Shown: positions 35,566-44,440 of the stretch, in pieces
Layout: every line of letters begins with the position of its first letter
Numbering within the stretch: the first letter of the stretch is position 1
Made by a program: the position numbers and the translations under genes
Notes under the pieces: model-generated
What the model was told of the DNA's origin: nothing
Databases searched by the model: none
Seen by the model: only the letters and a program-made list of their open reading frames with translations
Origin: JAIQFV01 sp041494885
Lineage (GTDB): Bacteria; Acidobacteriota; Terriglobia; JAIQFV01
Direction of reading: 5' to 3'
NCBI GenBank assembly: GCA_041494885.1
Contig: JBGQBO010000027.1
Location: 9,921-73,920 of the forward strand
Length of the DNA: 64,000 nucleotides

Positions 35566-35781
35566 GAATTTTGGATTTCGGAATGTGGAATTTAAGAGTT
35601 GAGGCCCCGGGGGTTCGAATGACAGGATGCGCAGTCCCCAAATTGGAAACCGCCCGGGGAGATATGCGGATTTCGGTCCGGCAGGGGATGGAATCAACTC
35701 CAACTCAAGCGGATTAGGACAGCGGTTCAATGGTTATATTCCGCAATCCGCATTCCGCAACCCGCAATCTAAAATCCGAAA
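35566..35781. repeat. Intergenic inverted element made of degenerate short words (element A)
   Basis: Between gpsA and recG. The left arm (35566-35593) reads as TTTTGGATTTCGGAATGTGG; the right arm (35738-35781) is a string of six- to eight-base words of the type ATTCCGCA/ATCCGC/ACCCGCA/ATCCGAAA, whose reverse complement has the same GGATTTCGGAAT-like character. The 145-base centre is not repetitive. The spacer contains no credible gene. Confidence 0.6.
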
Positions 35782-35862
35782 CGGGACTTTGGGGAAATGG
35801 TGGTAGAATGAATTGCCCCCTTTAATGCCCCTCCAGCCACTCTTCACAACTTGCAGTTGTTC

Positions 35863-37992
35863 ATGCCCTCACTTGATCTCAACACGCCGATTCAATACCT
35901 GAAGGGGGTGGGTCCGCGTCGTGCAGAGTTACTCAGGCGACGAGGAATTGAGGAGGTGGGAGATTTGCTCACCTATGCTCCTTTTCGTTATGAAGACCGG
36001 GTCCACTTTTCCTCGGTCCGGGACCTGCGTGTTGGTCAGCCGCAGTCGGTGCTCGTGACGGTGCTTTCGTGCGGTTTGTCACGGACCCGGCGCCGGGGAA
36101 TGTTCATCTACGATCTCGCCGCCCGCGACGCGTCCGGCATGGTCCGGTGCAAATGGTTCAATGGCGCTTACCTGGAACAGCGGAAGGTTTTTAGGCAGGG
36201 GTTGCACGTCGTCTTCTACGGCAAACCGGAGCCCGATCCGTATGGATATCGAAACCTGCAATTCATCAATCCACAATTCGAAATCATCGGCGAGGGAAGT
36301 CAAGAAACCGAAGAAGGTGTTTCCTCCTTTGAAATGGGGCGAATTGTTCCTGTCTACGAAGCGATCGGGTCTCTCACGGCCCGCCATCTGCGCCGGTTGA
36401 TCGCCTCAGCCCTGGAGACGGTGTCCTTGAAGGACGCCGACCCCCTGCCGTCTTCCGTATGTAAGCGACTCGATTTCCCGGGCCGGGCGACAGCGCTGAA
36501 TCATTTTCACTTTCCTGATTCGAGTGAAAACAGCGAAACCTTGAATTCGTTTCGCTCACGCGCGCAACAGCGGATGATTTTTGAAGAGTTCTTTCTCTTG
36601 GAAGTGGGCCTGGCTCTCAAAAGGCGGCGTTCCCACCAGCAACCCGGCATCTCTTTCCAGGCCAGCGAAGCCGTTCGCGCCGCCATCAAGAAGATCCTTC
36701 CGTTCCATCCCACCGGAGCGCAGAAGCGGGTTCTGCGGGAGATCGTCGAGGACATGCGATCAGCCAGTCCCATGAATCGTCTCCTGCAGGGGGATGTGGG
36801 CTCAGGCAAAACCATCGTTGCCCTTCAAGCCATGATCCTTGCCATGGGTAATGGGTTTCAGACTGCTCTGATGGCTCCCACCGAGATTCTCGCGATGCAG
36901 CATTATCTTTATGCGCGGAGGATTCTCGCACCGATCGGTACCCGGATCGCCCTGCTCACCAGTGCGCTGCCCCGGACAGCAAGAAAGAAGACCCTTGAAG
37001 CGCTGGGTCGCGGGGAGGTGGATCTGGTCGTGGGCACCCACGCCGTGTTGGAGAAAGACGTCGAGTTTAAAAACCTCGGCTTGGTCGTGATTGATGAGCA
37101 GCATCGGTTCGGAGTGGTTCAGCGATTGCAACTCAGGCGCAAAGGCCAGTATCCGGACACTCTCGTCATGACCGCAACACCTATCCCTCGAACTCTGGCA
37201 CTGACTCTTTACGGGGACTTGGACGTCTCAGTCATCGATGAGATGCCACCCCATCGGGAACCCATTGAGACGCAGTGGGTGAAGGAGGGAGAGCGACAGA
37301 AAGTTATCCGGTTTGTCCGCCGGCAAGTGGAAGGGGGATCGCAGGTTTATGTGGTCTGCCCGCTCATCGAGGAGTCCGAGACGCTGGATTTAAAGGCGGC
37401 TGTTGCGATGTATGAAGACCTTTCCACACGAGTGTTCCCCGATCTCCAGGTAGGACTGCTACATGGACGCCTCTCCGGAGGCGAAAAGAATGAAGTCATG
37501 GCAAAATTCTCCGGAGGGACGACTCAGATCCTTGTCTCAACCACGGTGATTGAAGTGGGGGTGGACGTTTCCAACGCGAGCCTGATGATGGTGGAGCATG
37601 CCGAGCGCTTCGGCCTGGCGCAATTGCATCAGCTTCGCGGGAGGATCGGCCGTGGCCCAAAGAAATCGTATTGCTTCCTGATGACCCCCGAGGCCGTCAG
37701 TGAAGAGGCTGCCCAGAGGCTTAAATGTCTGGAGTTGACCCTGGACGGCTTCAAGATTGCCGAGCTTGATTTGCAGATGCGGGGTCCCGGGGAGTTTTTT
37801 GGGACGAAACAATCAGGGATTCCCCTTTTTCGAATCGCCAATCTCATTCGCGACCAGGAGTTGCTGGAACTGGCCAAACGTGAGGCCTCTGTCTTCACCG
37901 AGCGCCCTCCGGGCGATTCTGAATTTGCGGACGTAGTGCGGTATCTCCGCGCCCATTGGAAGCGTCGTTTTGGATTGGTTCACGTAGGGTGA
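35863..37992 (+). CDS. recG: ATP-dependent DNA helicase RecG
   Basis: Superfamily 2 helicase that remodels stalled forks and recombination intermediates, 709 residues. The N-terminal wedge begins LNTPIQYLKGVGPRRAELL, with an OB fold at about 60-150. Helicase motifs: Walker A GDVGSGKT near 310, APTEILAMQHY, the DExH box VIDEQHRFGV near 415, TATPIPRTLALT, and the late ATTVIEVGVDV-type and HQLRGRIGRG motifs, then the RecG C-terminal region. ATG at 35863 begins the conserved part; TTG at 35851 is also possible. No clear ribosome-binding site is visible. Confidence 0.96.
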   Translation: MPSLDLNTPIQYLKGVGPRRAELLRRRGIEEVGDLLTYAPFRYEDRVHFSSVRDLRVGQPQSVLVTVLSCGLSRTRRRGMFIYDLAARDASGMVRCKWFNGAYLEQRKVFRQGLHVVFYGKPEPDPYGYRNLQFINPQFEIIGEGSQETEEGVSSFEMGRIVPVYEAIGSLTARHLRRLIASALETVSLKDADPLPSSVCKRLDFPGRATALNHFHFPDSSENSETLNSFRSRAQQRMIFEEFFLLEVGLALKRRRSHQQPGISFQASEAVRAAIKKILPFHPTGAQKRVLREIVEDMRSASPMNRLLQGDVGSGKTIVALQAMILAMGNGFQTALMAPTEILAMQHYLYARRILAPIGTRIALLTSALPRTARKKTLEALGRGEVDLVVGTHAVLEKDVEFKNLGLVVIDEQHRFGVVQRLQLRRKGQYPDTLVMTATPIPRTLALTLYGDLDVSVIDEMPPHREPIETQWVKEGERQKVIRFVRRQVEGGSQVYVVCPLIEESETLDLKAAVAMYEDLSTRVFPDLQVGLLHGRLSGGEKNEVMAKFSGGTTQILVSTTVIEVGVDVSNASLMMVEHAERFGLAQLHQLRGRIGRGPKKSYCFLMTPEAVSEEAAQRLKCLELTLDGFKIAELDLQMRGPGEFFGTKQSGIPLFRIANLIRDQELLELAKREASVFTERPPGDSEFADVVRYLRAHWKRRFGLVHVG

Positions 37993-38000
37993 GGGATGAG

Positions 38001-38206
38001 GGATCAGGTGTCGGGTGTCAGGTGCCAGGGAACTTGAAGATTAAGGTCTGAAATTCGGGGTTCTAGATTTAATGTCCAGAACTCTTGATTGAGAATCCAC
38101 CCTGGCACCGCTGATCCAATTCGCATTTTGTATTTTGCGCTCAGTATCTGAACCTGAACTCTGGTTTCCGGTCTCCCTGACACCCGATACCTGGCACCTG
38201 ACAGCT
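38001..38206. repeat. Intergenic inverted element made of degenerate short words (element B)
   Basis: Between recG and rsmD. The left arm (38001-38031) is a run of words such as CAGGTGTCGGGTGTCAGGTG; the right arm (38174-38206) is its imperfect reverse complement, with words TGACACCCG, ATACCTGGCACC and TGACAG. The centre has AT-rich words (AAATTCGGGG, TTCGCATTTTG). The right arm ends eight bases before the rsmD start codon and occupies the place of its ribosome-binding site. Confidence 0.7.
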
Positions 38207-38213
38207 GAATTTT

Positions 38214-38777
38214 ATGCTTCGCATCATTGCAGGAGAATATGGCGGCAGGCACATCAGGACCCTCCGGGGCATGCGGCTAAGGCCCACGAGTGACCGGCTC
38301 CGTGAAACACTCTTTAACATCATTGGAACCGGAATCGTCGGCGCCCGATTCCTTGACGCTTATGCCGGGTGCGGCGCAATCGGGATCGAAGCGCTCAGCC
38401 GTGGCGCCGCTCACGTGACATTCATCGAAAAGCACTTCCCCGCAGTGGAGTGCCTCCGGTCGAACCTTTTGACGTTGGAAATCAAGTCGAGATTTAGTAT
38501 CATCCAAGGCGATGTGGGTCGCGCGCTTCAGCAGCAAGGTGAATTCGACATTTGCTTCCTTGATCCTCCGTATGCGGAGACGCAGGAGTACCAGAAGATC
38601 CTTACCGCTCTCGGCAGCAGAATCAATTTAGTGCACCACACCCTCGTCATTGCCGAGCATTCCAGACGCCTCAACCTCGCGATGGCCTATGGCGCGCTCG
38701 AACGGGTGAGGGAAAAAACGCAAGGGGATAGTCAGCTCTCATTTTATCAGCCGCAGATCACCAATCCCGAACTCTGA
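38214..38777 (+). CDS. rsmD: 16S rRNA (guanine966-N2)-methyltransferase RsmD
   Basis: Cytoplasmic SAM-dependent methyltransferase of 187 residues. It starts LRIIAGEYGGRHI, has RPTSDRLRETLFNI near 25, the SAM-binding loop LDAYAGCGAIGIEALSRGA near 47, and the catalytic DPPY near 117. No Shine-Dalgarno-like sequence precedes the ATG; instead the right arm of a repeat element abuts it. coaD follows after eight bases, a common pairing. Confidence 0.95.
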   Translation: MLRIIAGEYGGRHIRTLRGMRLRPTSDRLRETLFNIIGTGIVGARFLDAYAGCGAIGIEALSRGAAHVTFIEKHFPAVECLRSNLLTLEIKSRFSIIQGDVGRALQQQGEFDICFLDPPYAETQEYQKILTALGSRINLVHHTLVIAEHSRRLNLAMAYGALERVREKTQGDSQLSFYQPQITNPEL

Positions 38778-38785
38778 GGACTCCT

Positions 38786-39295
38786 TTGAACAAAATCGCG
38801 CTCTATCCGGGCACGTTCGACCCTGTGACGAACGGTCACATCGATATCATCGAACGGTGCAGTAAACTCTTCGATGAGGTGATCGTCGCCATCCTGCTCA
38901 ACCCCGACAAAGACCCTCTCTTTACCGTAAAGGAGCGGGTGGCGATGTTGAAAACGGTCGCCCGCAATCGGTTCGGGAACGTGACGGTGGATACGTTCGA
39001 CGGCTTGCTGGTCGAATACGCGGTGAAGAAGAAAGCCACCGTTATTGTCCGGGGCATCCGGGCCATCTCGGACTACGAGTATGAGCTCCAAATGGCACTG
39101 ATGAACCGGAGGCTTGAACCCCGGATCGAAACGGTCTTTATGTTGCCCGCAGAGTCCTTTAGCTATCTGAGCTCCAAGCTGATCCGGGAGATTTTTGTCC
39201 TGGGAGGGTCAGTCAGAGGGCTGGTGCCCGAAATTGTGGAGCAACGCCTGCTCGCAAAGAACAGGGGACCTATGGCGGCCCGTCGACGGGATTAG
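38786..39295 (+). CDS. coaD: Phosphopantetheine adenylyltransferase CoaD
   Basis: Fourth enzyme of coenzyme A synthesis, transferring AMP to 4'-phosphopantetheine, 169 residues. The nucleotidyltransferase motif YPGTFDPVTNGHIDII lies at the start; IVRGIRAISDYEYE near 90 and SYLSSKLIREI near 128 complete the active site. The start is TTG at 38786 preceded by GAGGA. The tail (MAARRRD) is slightly longer than in E. coli. Probably co-transcribed with rsmD. Confidence 0.97.
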   Translation: MNKIALYPGTFDPVTNGHIDIIERCSKLFDEVIVAILLNPDKDPLFTVKERVAMLKTVARNRFGNVTVDTFDGLLVEYAVKKKATVIVRGIRAISDYEYELQMALMNRRLEPRIETVFMLPAESFSYLSSKLIREIFVLGGSVRGLVPEIVEQRLLAKNRGPMAARRRD

Positions 39296-39476
39296 TTTCA
39301 GCAGGGCAGGACCGGGTTGGATCGGAAACGGGAGCGCTTTTTTACTCTTCCAGTGTAAGTTGCTCGTAGTATCAGGAAGCGTCACGACCTGAACCGAAAT
39401 CACCCGCAGCTCTCTGTTGGACGCCTTTTACTTGATCGACGTTGAATTCATATCCTTACCTTTTCAGGGGACTCTC

Positions 39477-40670
39477 ATGGAACCGAGCGATCGTTACTCA
39501 AAACGGACTCATCGGATCAGTGTTTCCGCTACCATGCAGGTTCTGACCGAGGCCGAAAAACTGAAGGCACAAGGGATCGAGATTTTTGATTTTGGGCCGG
39601 GAGAGCCTGACTTTCCTACCCCCGCGAATGTCAAGGCCGCCGGTATTCGCGCCATTGAATCGAATTTCACGAAGTACACGGCCACCCCCGGGATCATGCC
39701 CCTGCGCGAGAGCATTGCGCGTCACCATGCCGGTGAGTTCGGGTCCTCTTATTCGGCGAAAGAAACCATTGTGACGGTGGGCGGCAAGCAGGCCCTATTC
39801 AATGCCATGGCCGCGCTGGTCGATCATGGAGATGAGGTCATCCTCCCGACTCCCTTTTGGGTGACGTTCCAGGACTTGATTACTTATCATGGCGGGGTCC
39901 CGATTTTCGTTCCCGCAAGAGAGGAAAATGATTTCTGCTTAAGAGCCGGCGATGTGGAACGCGCCGTTACCCCGAAGACGAAGCTCATCATCGTCAACTC
40001 TCCGAACAACCCCAGCGGGGGCGTGGTTGCGGAGGAGGAATTCCAAAAAATTGCGCAGCTCGCCATCGATCGGGATCTCTTCTTGATCACCGACGAAGCC
40101 TACAGCCATTTCCTCTACGAAGGCCGAAAGCCGTTTTCAATCGCCAGCCTTGGTGACGCGATCAAGTCGCGGCTGCTCGTGATCGGCACTCTCTCGAAGA
40201 CGTACGCCATGACCGGATGGCGGCTGGGTTACGCCCTGGCTCCGGAAAAACTGATCCAGCAGATGCTTAAGATTCAAAGCCACTCGACGTCGAATCCCAC
40301 GTCCATCTCGCAACGTGCCGCCCTCGAGGCGCTCGAGGGCCCCCAAGACTCCGTCCGGGAAATGCTTGATGAGTACACGCGGCGCCGCCAGTATGTGCTG
40401 GATGCCATGGGATCGATCCCGGGGATCCGCTGCGCCCGGCCGTACGGCGCATTCTATGTCTACCCCAACGTCTCCGCTCTTTACGGCAAGGGCGGAATTC
40501 GCAATTCCATGGATTTGGCCAAGGCGTTATTGGATCGGGCTCGCATCGCCGTGGTTCCGGGAGAAGCCTTTGGCACCCCGGAGCACCTGCGTTTTTCCTA
40601 TGCCACTTCAATGGACACGATCAAGCGGGGCCTGACGGTATTTCGTGATTTTGTGATTTCCCTGGGATAG
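39477..40670 (+). CDS. Class I pyridoxal-phosphate aminotransferase (aspartate aminotransferase type)
   Basis: A soluble fold-type I PLP enzyme of 397 residues. Seen in order: FGPGEPDFPTP near 37, TVGGKQALFNA, NSPNNPSGG near 175, DEAYSHF near 205, the PLP lysine in GTLSKTYAMTGWRLGY near 240 and the carboxylate-binding arginine in LRFSYATS near 373. These fit aspartate/aromatic aminotransferases of the Ib subgroup; substrate cannot be fixed from sequence. ATG at 39477 has AGGGG seven bases upstream and begins the conserved part; the frame extends to 39417. Confidence 0.9.
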   Translation: MEPSDRYSKRTHRISVSATMQVLTEAEKLKAQGIEIFDFGPGEPDFPTPANVKAAGIRAIESNFTKYTATPGIMPLRESIARHHAGEFGSSYSAKETIVTVGGKQALFNAMAALVDHGDEVILPTPFWVTFQDLITYHGGVPIFVPAREENDFCLRAGDVERAVTPKTKLIIVNSPNNPSGGVVAEEEFQKIAQLAIDRDLFLITDEAYSHFLYEGRKPFSIASLGDAIKSRLLVIGTLSKTYAMTGWRLGYALAPEKLIQQMLKIQSHSTSNPTSISQRAALEALEGPQDSVREMLDEYTRRRQYVLDAMGSIPGIRCARPYGAFYVYPNVSALYGKGGIRNSMDLAKALLDRARIAVVPGEAFGTPEHLRFSYATSMDTIKRGLTVFRDFVISLG

Positions 40671-40693
40671 AAGGTTTTTCAGGGTTGATGTGA

Positions 40694-40810
40694 GGCAGAC
40701 GTTCTCGTCCGCCTATTCAAACTCAGCTTCATCTCTCTCGGCAGGCGATGACGCCAGCCCCAGGCCCTTGTTTTGAGTTTAGGTTGACCGGGGGGACGAG
40801 GCCGTCTCGC
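40694..40810. repeat. Intergenic imperfect inverted repeat before manC (element D)
   Basis: The left arm (40694-40713, GGCAGACGTTCTCGTCCGCC) and right arm (40790-40810, beginning GGGGGGACGAGGCCGTC) are imperfect reverse complements; inside them TTCAAACTCA and TTGAGTTTA also pair. The right arm ends 14 bases before the manC start. Confidence 0.6.
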
Positions 40811-40824
40811 AATCGTGACAGTTT

Positions 40825-41901
40825 ATGATTTATGCTGTTATCCTGGCAGGTGGGCGGGGTACGCGGTTCTGGCCGCAGAGTCGGATTGCTGAACCCAAGC
40901 AACTACTTAAGATTTTTACCGGGCGTTCGCTGCTGCAACAGAGTGTGGACCGGATCGCTCCTCTCATTCCTCCGGGCAACATCTTTGTTCTGGGGAATAA
41001 GATCCTTCGGGATTCCATCCGCGAGCAGTTGCCCGAAGTTCCTCCCGATCAGATCATCGCGGAACCGGTAGGACACAATACGGCGCCCTGCATTGGGCTG
41101 GCGGCCCACCTCATCGCCCAACGGGACCCTGAGGCCGTCCTGGTCGTCCTGCCCTCCGATCAGATCATCACCCGCCGCGAGCTCTTCCTGGATTGCCTCC
41201 GCGCAGCCGAATCCGTCGCTCAGAAGGGAGAAAACATTGTTGTGCTGGGATTGAAACCCACGCGGCCTGAGACGGGATTCGGTTATGTCGAGGTAGAGGA
41301 ACCGGGCGTGGTGCGAGGAGTGGGTGTAAAGGTCCATGTCGTCGAGAGGTTTGTTGAGAAGCCGGACCGCCCCACGGCGGAGCGATACCTGGCGAATGGA
41401 AATTACTATTGGAATGGAGGCATCTTCATCTGGAAGGCCAGCACCGTGATCACTGCCACGGCGCGATTTCTTCCGGCAACCGACAAGGCTCTTACCGAAA
41501 TTGCGGCCCGCGCGGAAGCGGGATTCCTTGAGGGAGCATTGGAAGAATGGTATCCGCGAACCGATTCCATTTCCGTGGATTATGGCATCATGGAGAAGGC
41601 TGGAAACATCTTCTGTGTCGCCAGCGATATCGGCTGGAGTGATCTGGGAAGCTGGGAAGCGCTTTACGAAGTGTTGGAGAAGGACAGTTCGGGGAATATC
41701 CTCAAGGGGAATTGCATCACTCTGGATGCCCGGGGCAACTTGATCGATGTCCCTGATAAACTGGTAGCCCTGATCGGCGTCAAGGATCTGATCATCGTGC
41801 AAACAGAGGATGCCCTCCTGATCTGCGACCGAAACCGGTCCCAGGACGTCTCAAAACTGGTCAAGGAGTTGGAACAAAGAGGATTGAAGGAGCTGCTTTA
41901 G
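40825..41901 (+). CDS. manC: Mannose-1-phosphate guanylyltransferase
   Basis: Cytoplasmic nucleotidyltransferase making GDP-mannose, 358 residues: the short form without the C-terminal phosphomannose-isomerase cupin. The signature LAGGRGTRFWPQSR is at 8-21; PKQLLKI, LPSDQIIT near 110, ETGFGYVEV and FVEKPDRPTAERY follow, ending with WSDLGSWEALYEVL. It is followed after 125 bases by a phosphohexomutase that could supply mannose 1-phosphate, so the two probably serve surface polysaccharide synthesis. Confidence in substrate is good but not complete, since related enzymes use GTP or ADP analogues. Confidence 0.9.
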   Translation: MIYAVILAGGRGTRFWPQSRIAEPKQLLKIFTGRSLLQQSVDRIAPLIPPGNIFVLGNKILRDSIREQLPEVPPDQIIAEPVGHNTAPCIGLAAHLIAQRDPEAVLVVLPSDQIITRRELFLDCLRAAESVAQKGENIVVLGLKPTRPETGFGYVEVEEPGVVRGVGVKVHVVERFVEKPDRPTAERYLANGNYYWNGGIFIWKASTVITATARFLPATDKALTEIAARAEAGFLEGALEEWYPRTDSISVDYGIMEKAGNIFCVASDIGWSDLGSWEALYEVLEKDSSGNILKGNCITLDARGNLIDVPDKLVALIGVKDLIIVQTEDALLICDRNRSQDVSKLVKELEQRGLKELL

Positions 41902-42026
41902 AGGAAGCCGACCCGGACTCCGGTCGCCGGGAAGGGACAGGGTTTCAACATTGGCGGAGAGTCGGACGGTAGACATTCTCCCACCGGGACATTTTAACGA
42001 CCTTCATTCGCAGGAACAGGATCATT

Positions 42027-43433
42027 ATGTCATCCATTATTTTTGGGACCGACGGGTGGCGGGGTGTCATCGCCGACGATTTTACCTTTGATAACGTCCG
42101 GCTTGTGGTCAGCGCTATTGCACGGTATGTCAACGAAACGTCCGCAGGGCGTAAAGTCATCGCGGTGGGCTATGACACCCGGTTCACTTCTCCAGAGTGT
42201 GCCCAGGTGGCCGCTGAGGTGCTCTCGGCCCACGGGATTGAAGTGTTACTTTCCAATGATTACGTGGCAAGCCCGATCCTTTCGTTTGCCGTGCGGCATT
42301 ACCGGACCTCCGGCGGCGTCATGATCACGGCCAGTCACAATCCGGCGCGATGGAACGGTGTGAAGTTCAAGGGGACCTACGGAGGCTCTGCGAGTCCCTC
42401 CATCATTCATGAGATTGAAAAGCGATTGCCGGCCGCGTTGGGTGAGCGGAAGAAACCTGTCCGGTTCCGTGCGGGCAGGATTCGGGTGCTCGATTTCAAG
42501 CACCCCTATTGCGAATATCTGAAGCGGACCGTGGACTTCCGCCGGCTGCGCAACGCGCGCGTCCGGGTGCTGGTGGACGTGATGTACGGCGCCGGTCGGG
42601 GAACTCTAAAATCCATCCTCACGGACCTCGGGATTACCTGCCTTGAAATGCGCGGTGAGATTAATCCGTCTTTTGGTGGAATCAATCCGGAGCCCATCGA
42701 TTCAAACCTCGCTGAACTGCGTATAGCGATGCAGCGCGGGAGATACGACGTCGGATTTGCGAGTGACGGGGACGCCGACCGCATCGGAGCCATGGATAGT
42801 ACGGGATTATTCATCGATTCACACAAGATTTTTTCGATGATTCTGGAGCATCTTGTCGGGGTACGCCGGATGGGGGGCGAGGTGGCCAAGACCTTTTCCA
42901 CCACCAAGATGATCGACCGCATCTGCCAGCGGCATTCGCTGGTCCTGCACCAAACCCCCATCGGGTTCAAATATATCTGCGATCTCATGCTCAGCCGAAA
43001 TGTTCTCATCGGCGGCGAGGAAAGTGGCGGCATCGGAATCACCCGTCATCTTCCTGAACGCGACAGTTTTCTTTGTGCGCTGTTGCTCCTCGAGATCATG
43101 GTGCATCAGAAGAAATCACTCCGCGAGGTGGTCAGCGATTTGATGCGGACCTACGGGGCGTTCTATTTTGACCGCATGGACCTGCACCTGAGCGGATCAC
43201 AGAAGCAAGCCGCCATTGCGCGACTGACTCGACGGCCGCCCCAGAAGATCTCGAACTATGCGGTGGCCCGACGTGAGAATCTGGACGGGTTCAAGATGCT
43301 TTTCAATGAAAACGAGTGGGTTTTGATCCGGCCCTCCGGCACGGAGCCCATGCTTCGTTTGTATTGCGAAGCGAATTCCCCCCAAAAGGTGAAACGAATT
43401 CTTACCGCGGCGAAGAACCTGGTTTTGGGGTAG
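42027..43433 (+). CDS. Phosphoglucomutase/phosphomannomutase family protein
   Basis: Alpha-D-phosphohexomutase of 468 residues with four domains. The phosphoserine loop is TASHNPARWNG with Ser103; the magnesium site is SDGDADRIG near 247; the sugar-specificity loop is GGEESGGIG near 330; the phosphate-binding loop RPSGTEPMLRLY closes the protein. The start FGTDGWRGVIADDF is typical. The family covers ManB, PgmG, AlgC and GlmM; neighbouring manC favours phosphomannomutase or a dual PMM/PGM enzyme over GlmM. The ATG has a weak ribosome-binding site. Confidence 0.9.
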   Translation: MSSIIFGTDGWRGVIADDFTFDNVRLVVSAIARYVNETSAGRKVIAVGYDTRFTSPECAQVAAEVLSAHGIEVLLSNDYVASPILSFAVRHYRTSGGVMITASHNPARWNGVKFKGTYGGSASPSIIHEIEKRLPAALGERKKPVRFRAGRIRVLDFKHPYCEYLKRTVDFRRLRNARVRVLVDVMYGAGRGTLKSILTDLGITCLEMRGEINPSFGGINPEPIDSNLAELRIAMQRGRYDVGFASDGDADRIGAMDSTGLFIDSHKIFSMILEHLVGVRRMGGEVAKTFSTTKMIDRICQRHSLVLHQTPIGFKYICDLMLSRNVLIGGEESGGIGITRHLPERDSFLCALLLLEIMVHQKKSLREVVSDLMRTYGAFYFDRMDLHLSGSQKQAAIARLTRRPPQKISNYAVARRENLDGFKMLFNENEWVLIRPSGTEPMLRLYCEANSPQKVKRILTAAKNLVLG

Positions 43434-43855
43434 GCCAGGCGATGGGGGAATAGAGAGCAACAAGATCTTCCCTCATGATCGGAGCCCTGAATAGGGGCCA
43501 TGTCTTTTCAGTAGCAGAGGCCGAATGAATTCCATTGACGGGAGATGATTCTATAGCAGGGTTGAAGGCGGCGTGGCGCTGTCACATTACTTGACTGGAT
43601 AAAAGGTGAGAAGGGCCGGAAGAAGACAAGGCTGAGACGAGGCCGGTGGTGACTGGATCGTCCGCGCCCGGGGCCTGAGCCCCGGGCTGCTTCCTCCTCT
43701 TACAACTCAATGCGCCCGCACCGGATTATCTGTGCAGGGCATCCCGCCTCATCAGGCCGCACAGCTGTCAGTGCCGAATGCACAACCGGCCGCTTCAAGC
43801 GAGATCGTGTCCCGGCCAAACTGACCCCTGGTCTCCGGACACGGATCGTCCGGAG
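43434..43855. other. Convergent spacer
   Basis: 422 bases between the phosphohexomutase (+) and a small exported protein (-). No gene recognised. It contains the GC-rich hairpin at 43666-43687. Confidence 0.55.
43666..43687. other. Perfect 9-bp GC-rich hairpin in a convergent spacer
   Basis: GCCCGGGGC (43666-43674), loop CTGA, GCCCCGGGC (43679-43687). A stable symmetrical stem between convergent genes, without a T run on either side. It could be a factor-aided terminator or a single REP-like unit. Confidence 0.6.
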
Positions 43856-44440
43856 TTATCCCACCACGTTGTCTTCCTCTCCAAAGAGGGCTGCAGGGAA
43901 TCGAGGTGTGGTGGTTTCCGAGTTAAACGTTTTCATGCTTTCATCAAACAATTTATCAAACGCCTCGCCGCCATGAGTGGGAACGGTGCAGGTCACCACA
44001 AGTACCTTGCCCTCTCTCCCCTGGAAAAAATACTCCGCTTGCCTGAGCACTCTCCCGTTAATCTCCAATTGCGTAACTACGCGGATTCCCCTCTGCCCAA
44101 ATTTGGTGATGAAGTCGGTTTGAGTCAGAGTTTTGAATTCCTTGCCGCTGGCACTCTCAAACAGTTTGGGCAGCCCCCTGAGCCTTGCAGCGATGTAGCT
44201 ATCCATGGATCCCAGGGAGGGTTCGTCCACGACATTGATGTTGGGTGCAAAGCCGTCAACGGCCGGACCAAAGACCATCCGATATTTCTGTCCGGGGACT
44301 TCTTCGATCGTCCAGTCGGAGGGAACATTGAATGAAAATCCGCCCGCGGGCTCAACATACCGGATCACCGGTGCCTGTGCATATCCGTTCATGGTTGCCA
44401 TGAGGATGACAAGGAAGGAGAATAACAACCTTTTAATCAT
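43856..44440 (-). CDS. Small exported protein, PsbP/DUF1795-like
   Basis: A 194-residue protein with a clear signal peptide (IKRLLFSFLVILMATMNGYA, cleavage likely after AQA). The mature part reads as a compact alpha/beta domain: PAGGFSFNVPSDWTIEEVPG, repeated beta strands, EYFFQGREGKVLVVTCTVP, then a C-terminal helix (EAFDKLFDESMKTF). This pattern resembles PsbP/Mog1-fold domains such as DUF1795; that is a fold-level guess. No catalytic residues can be identified. It stands alone between two gene-free stretches. Confidence 0.7.
   Translation of the reverse strand: MIKRLLFSFLVILMATMNGYAQAPVIRYVEPAGGFSFNVPSDWTIEEVPGQKYRMVFGPAVDGFAPNINVVDEPSLGSMDSYIAARLRGLPKLFESASGKEFKTLTQTDFITKFGQRGIRVVTQLEINGRVLRQAEYFFQGREGKVLVVTCTVPTHGGEAFDKLFDESMKTFNSETTTPRFPAALFGEEDNVVG

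Noticed and set aside
35605..35625. GGGGGTTCGAATGAC as the T arm of a tRNA
   Set aside because: No matching acceptor, D or anticodon arms around it and the T stem does not pair.
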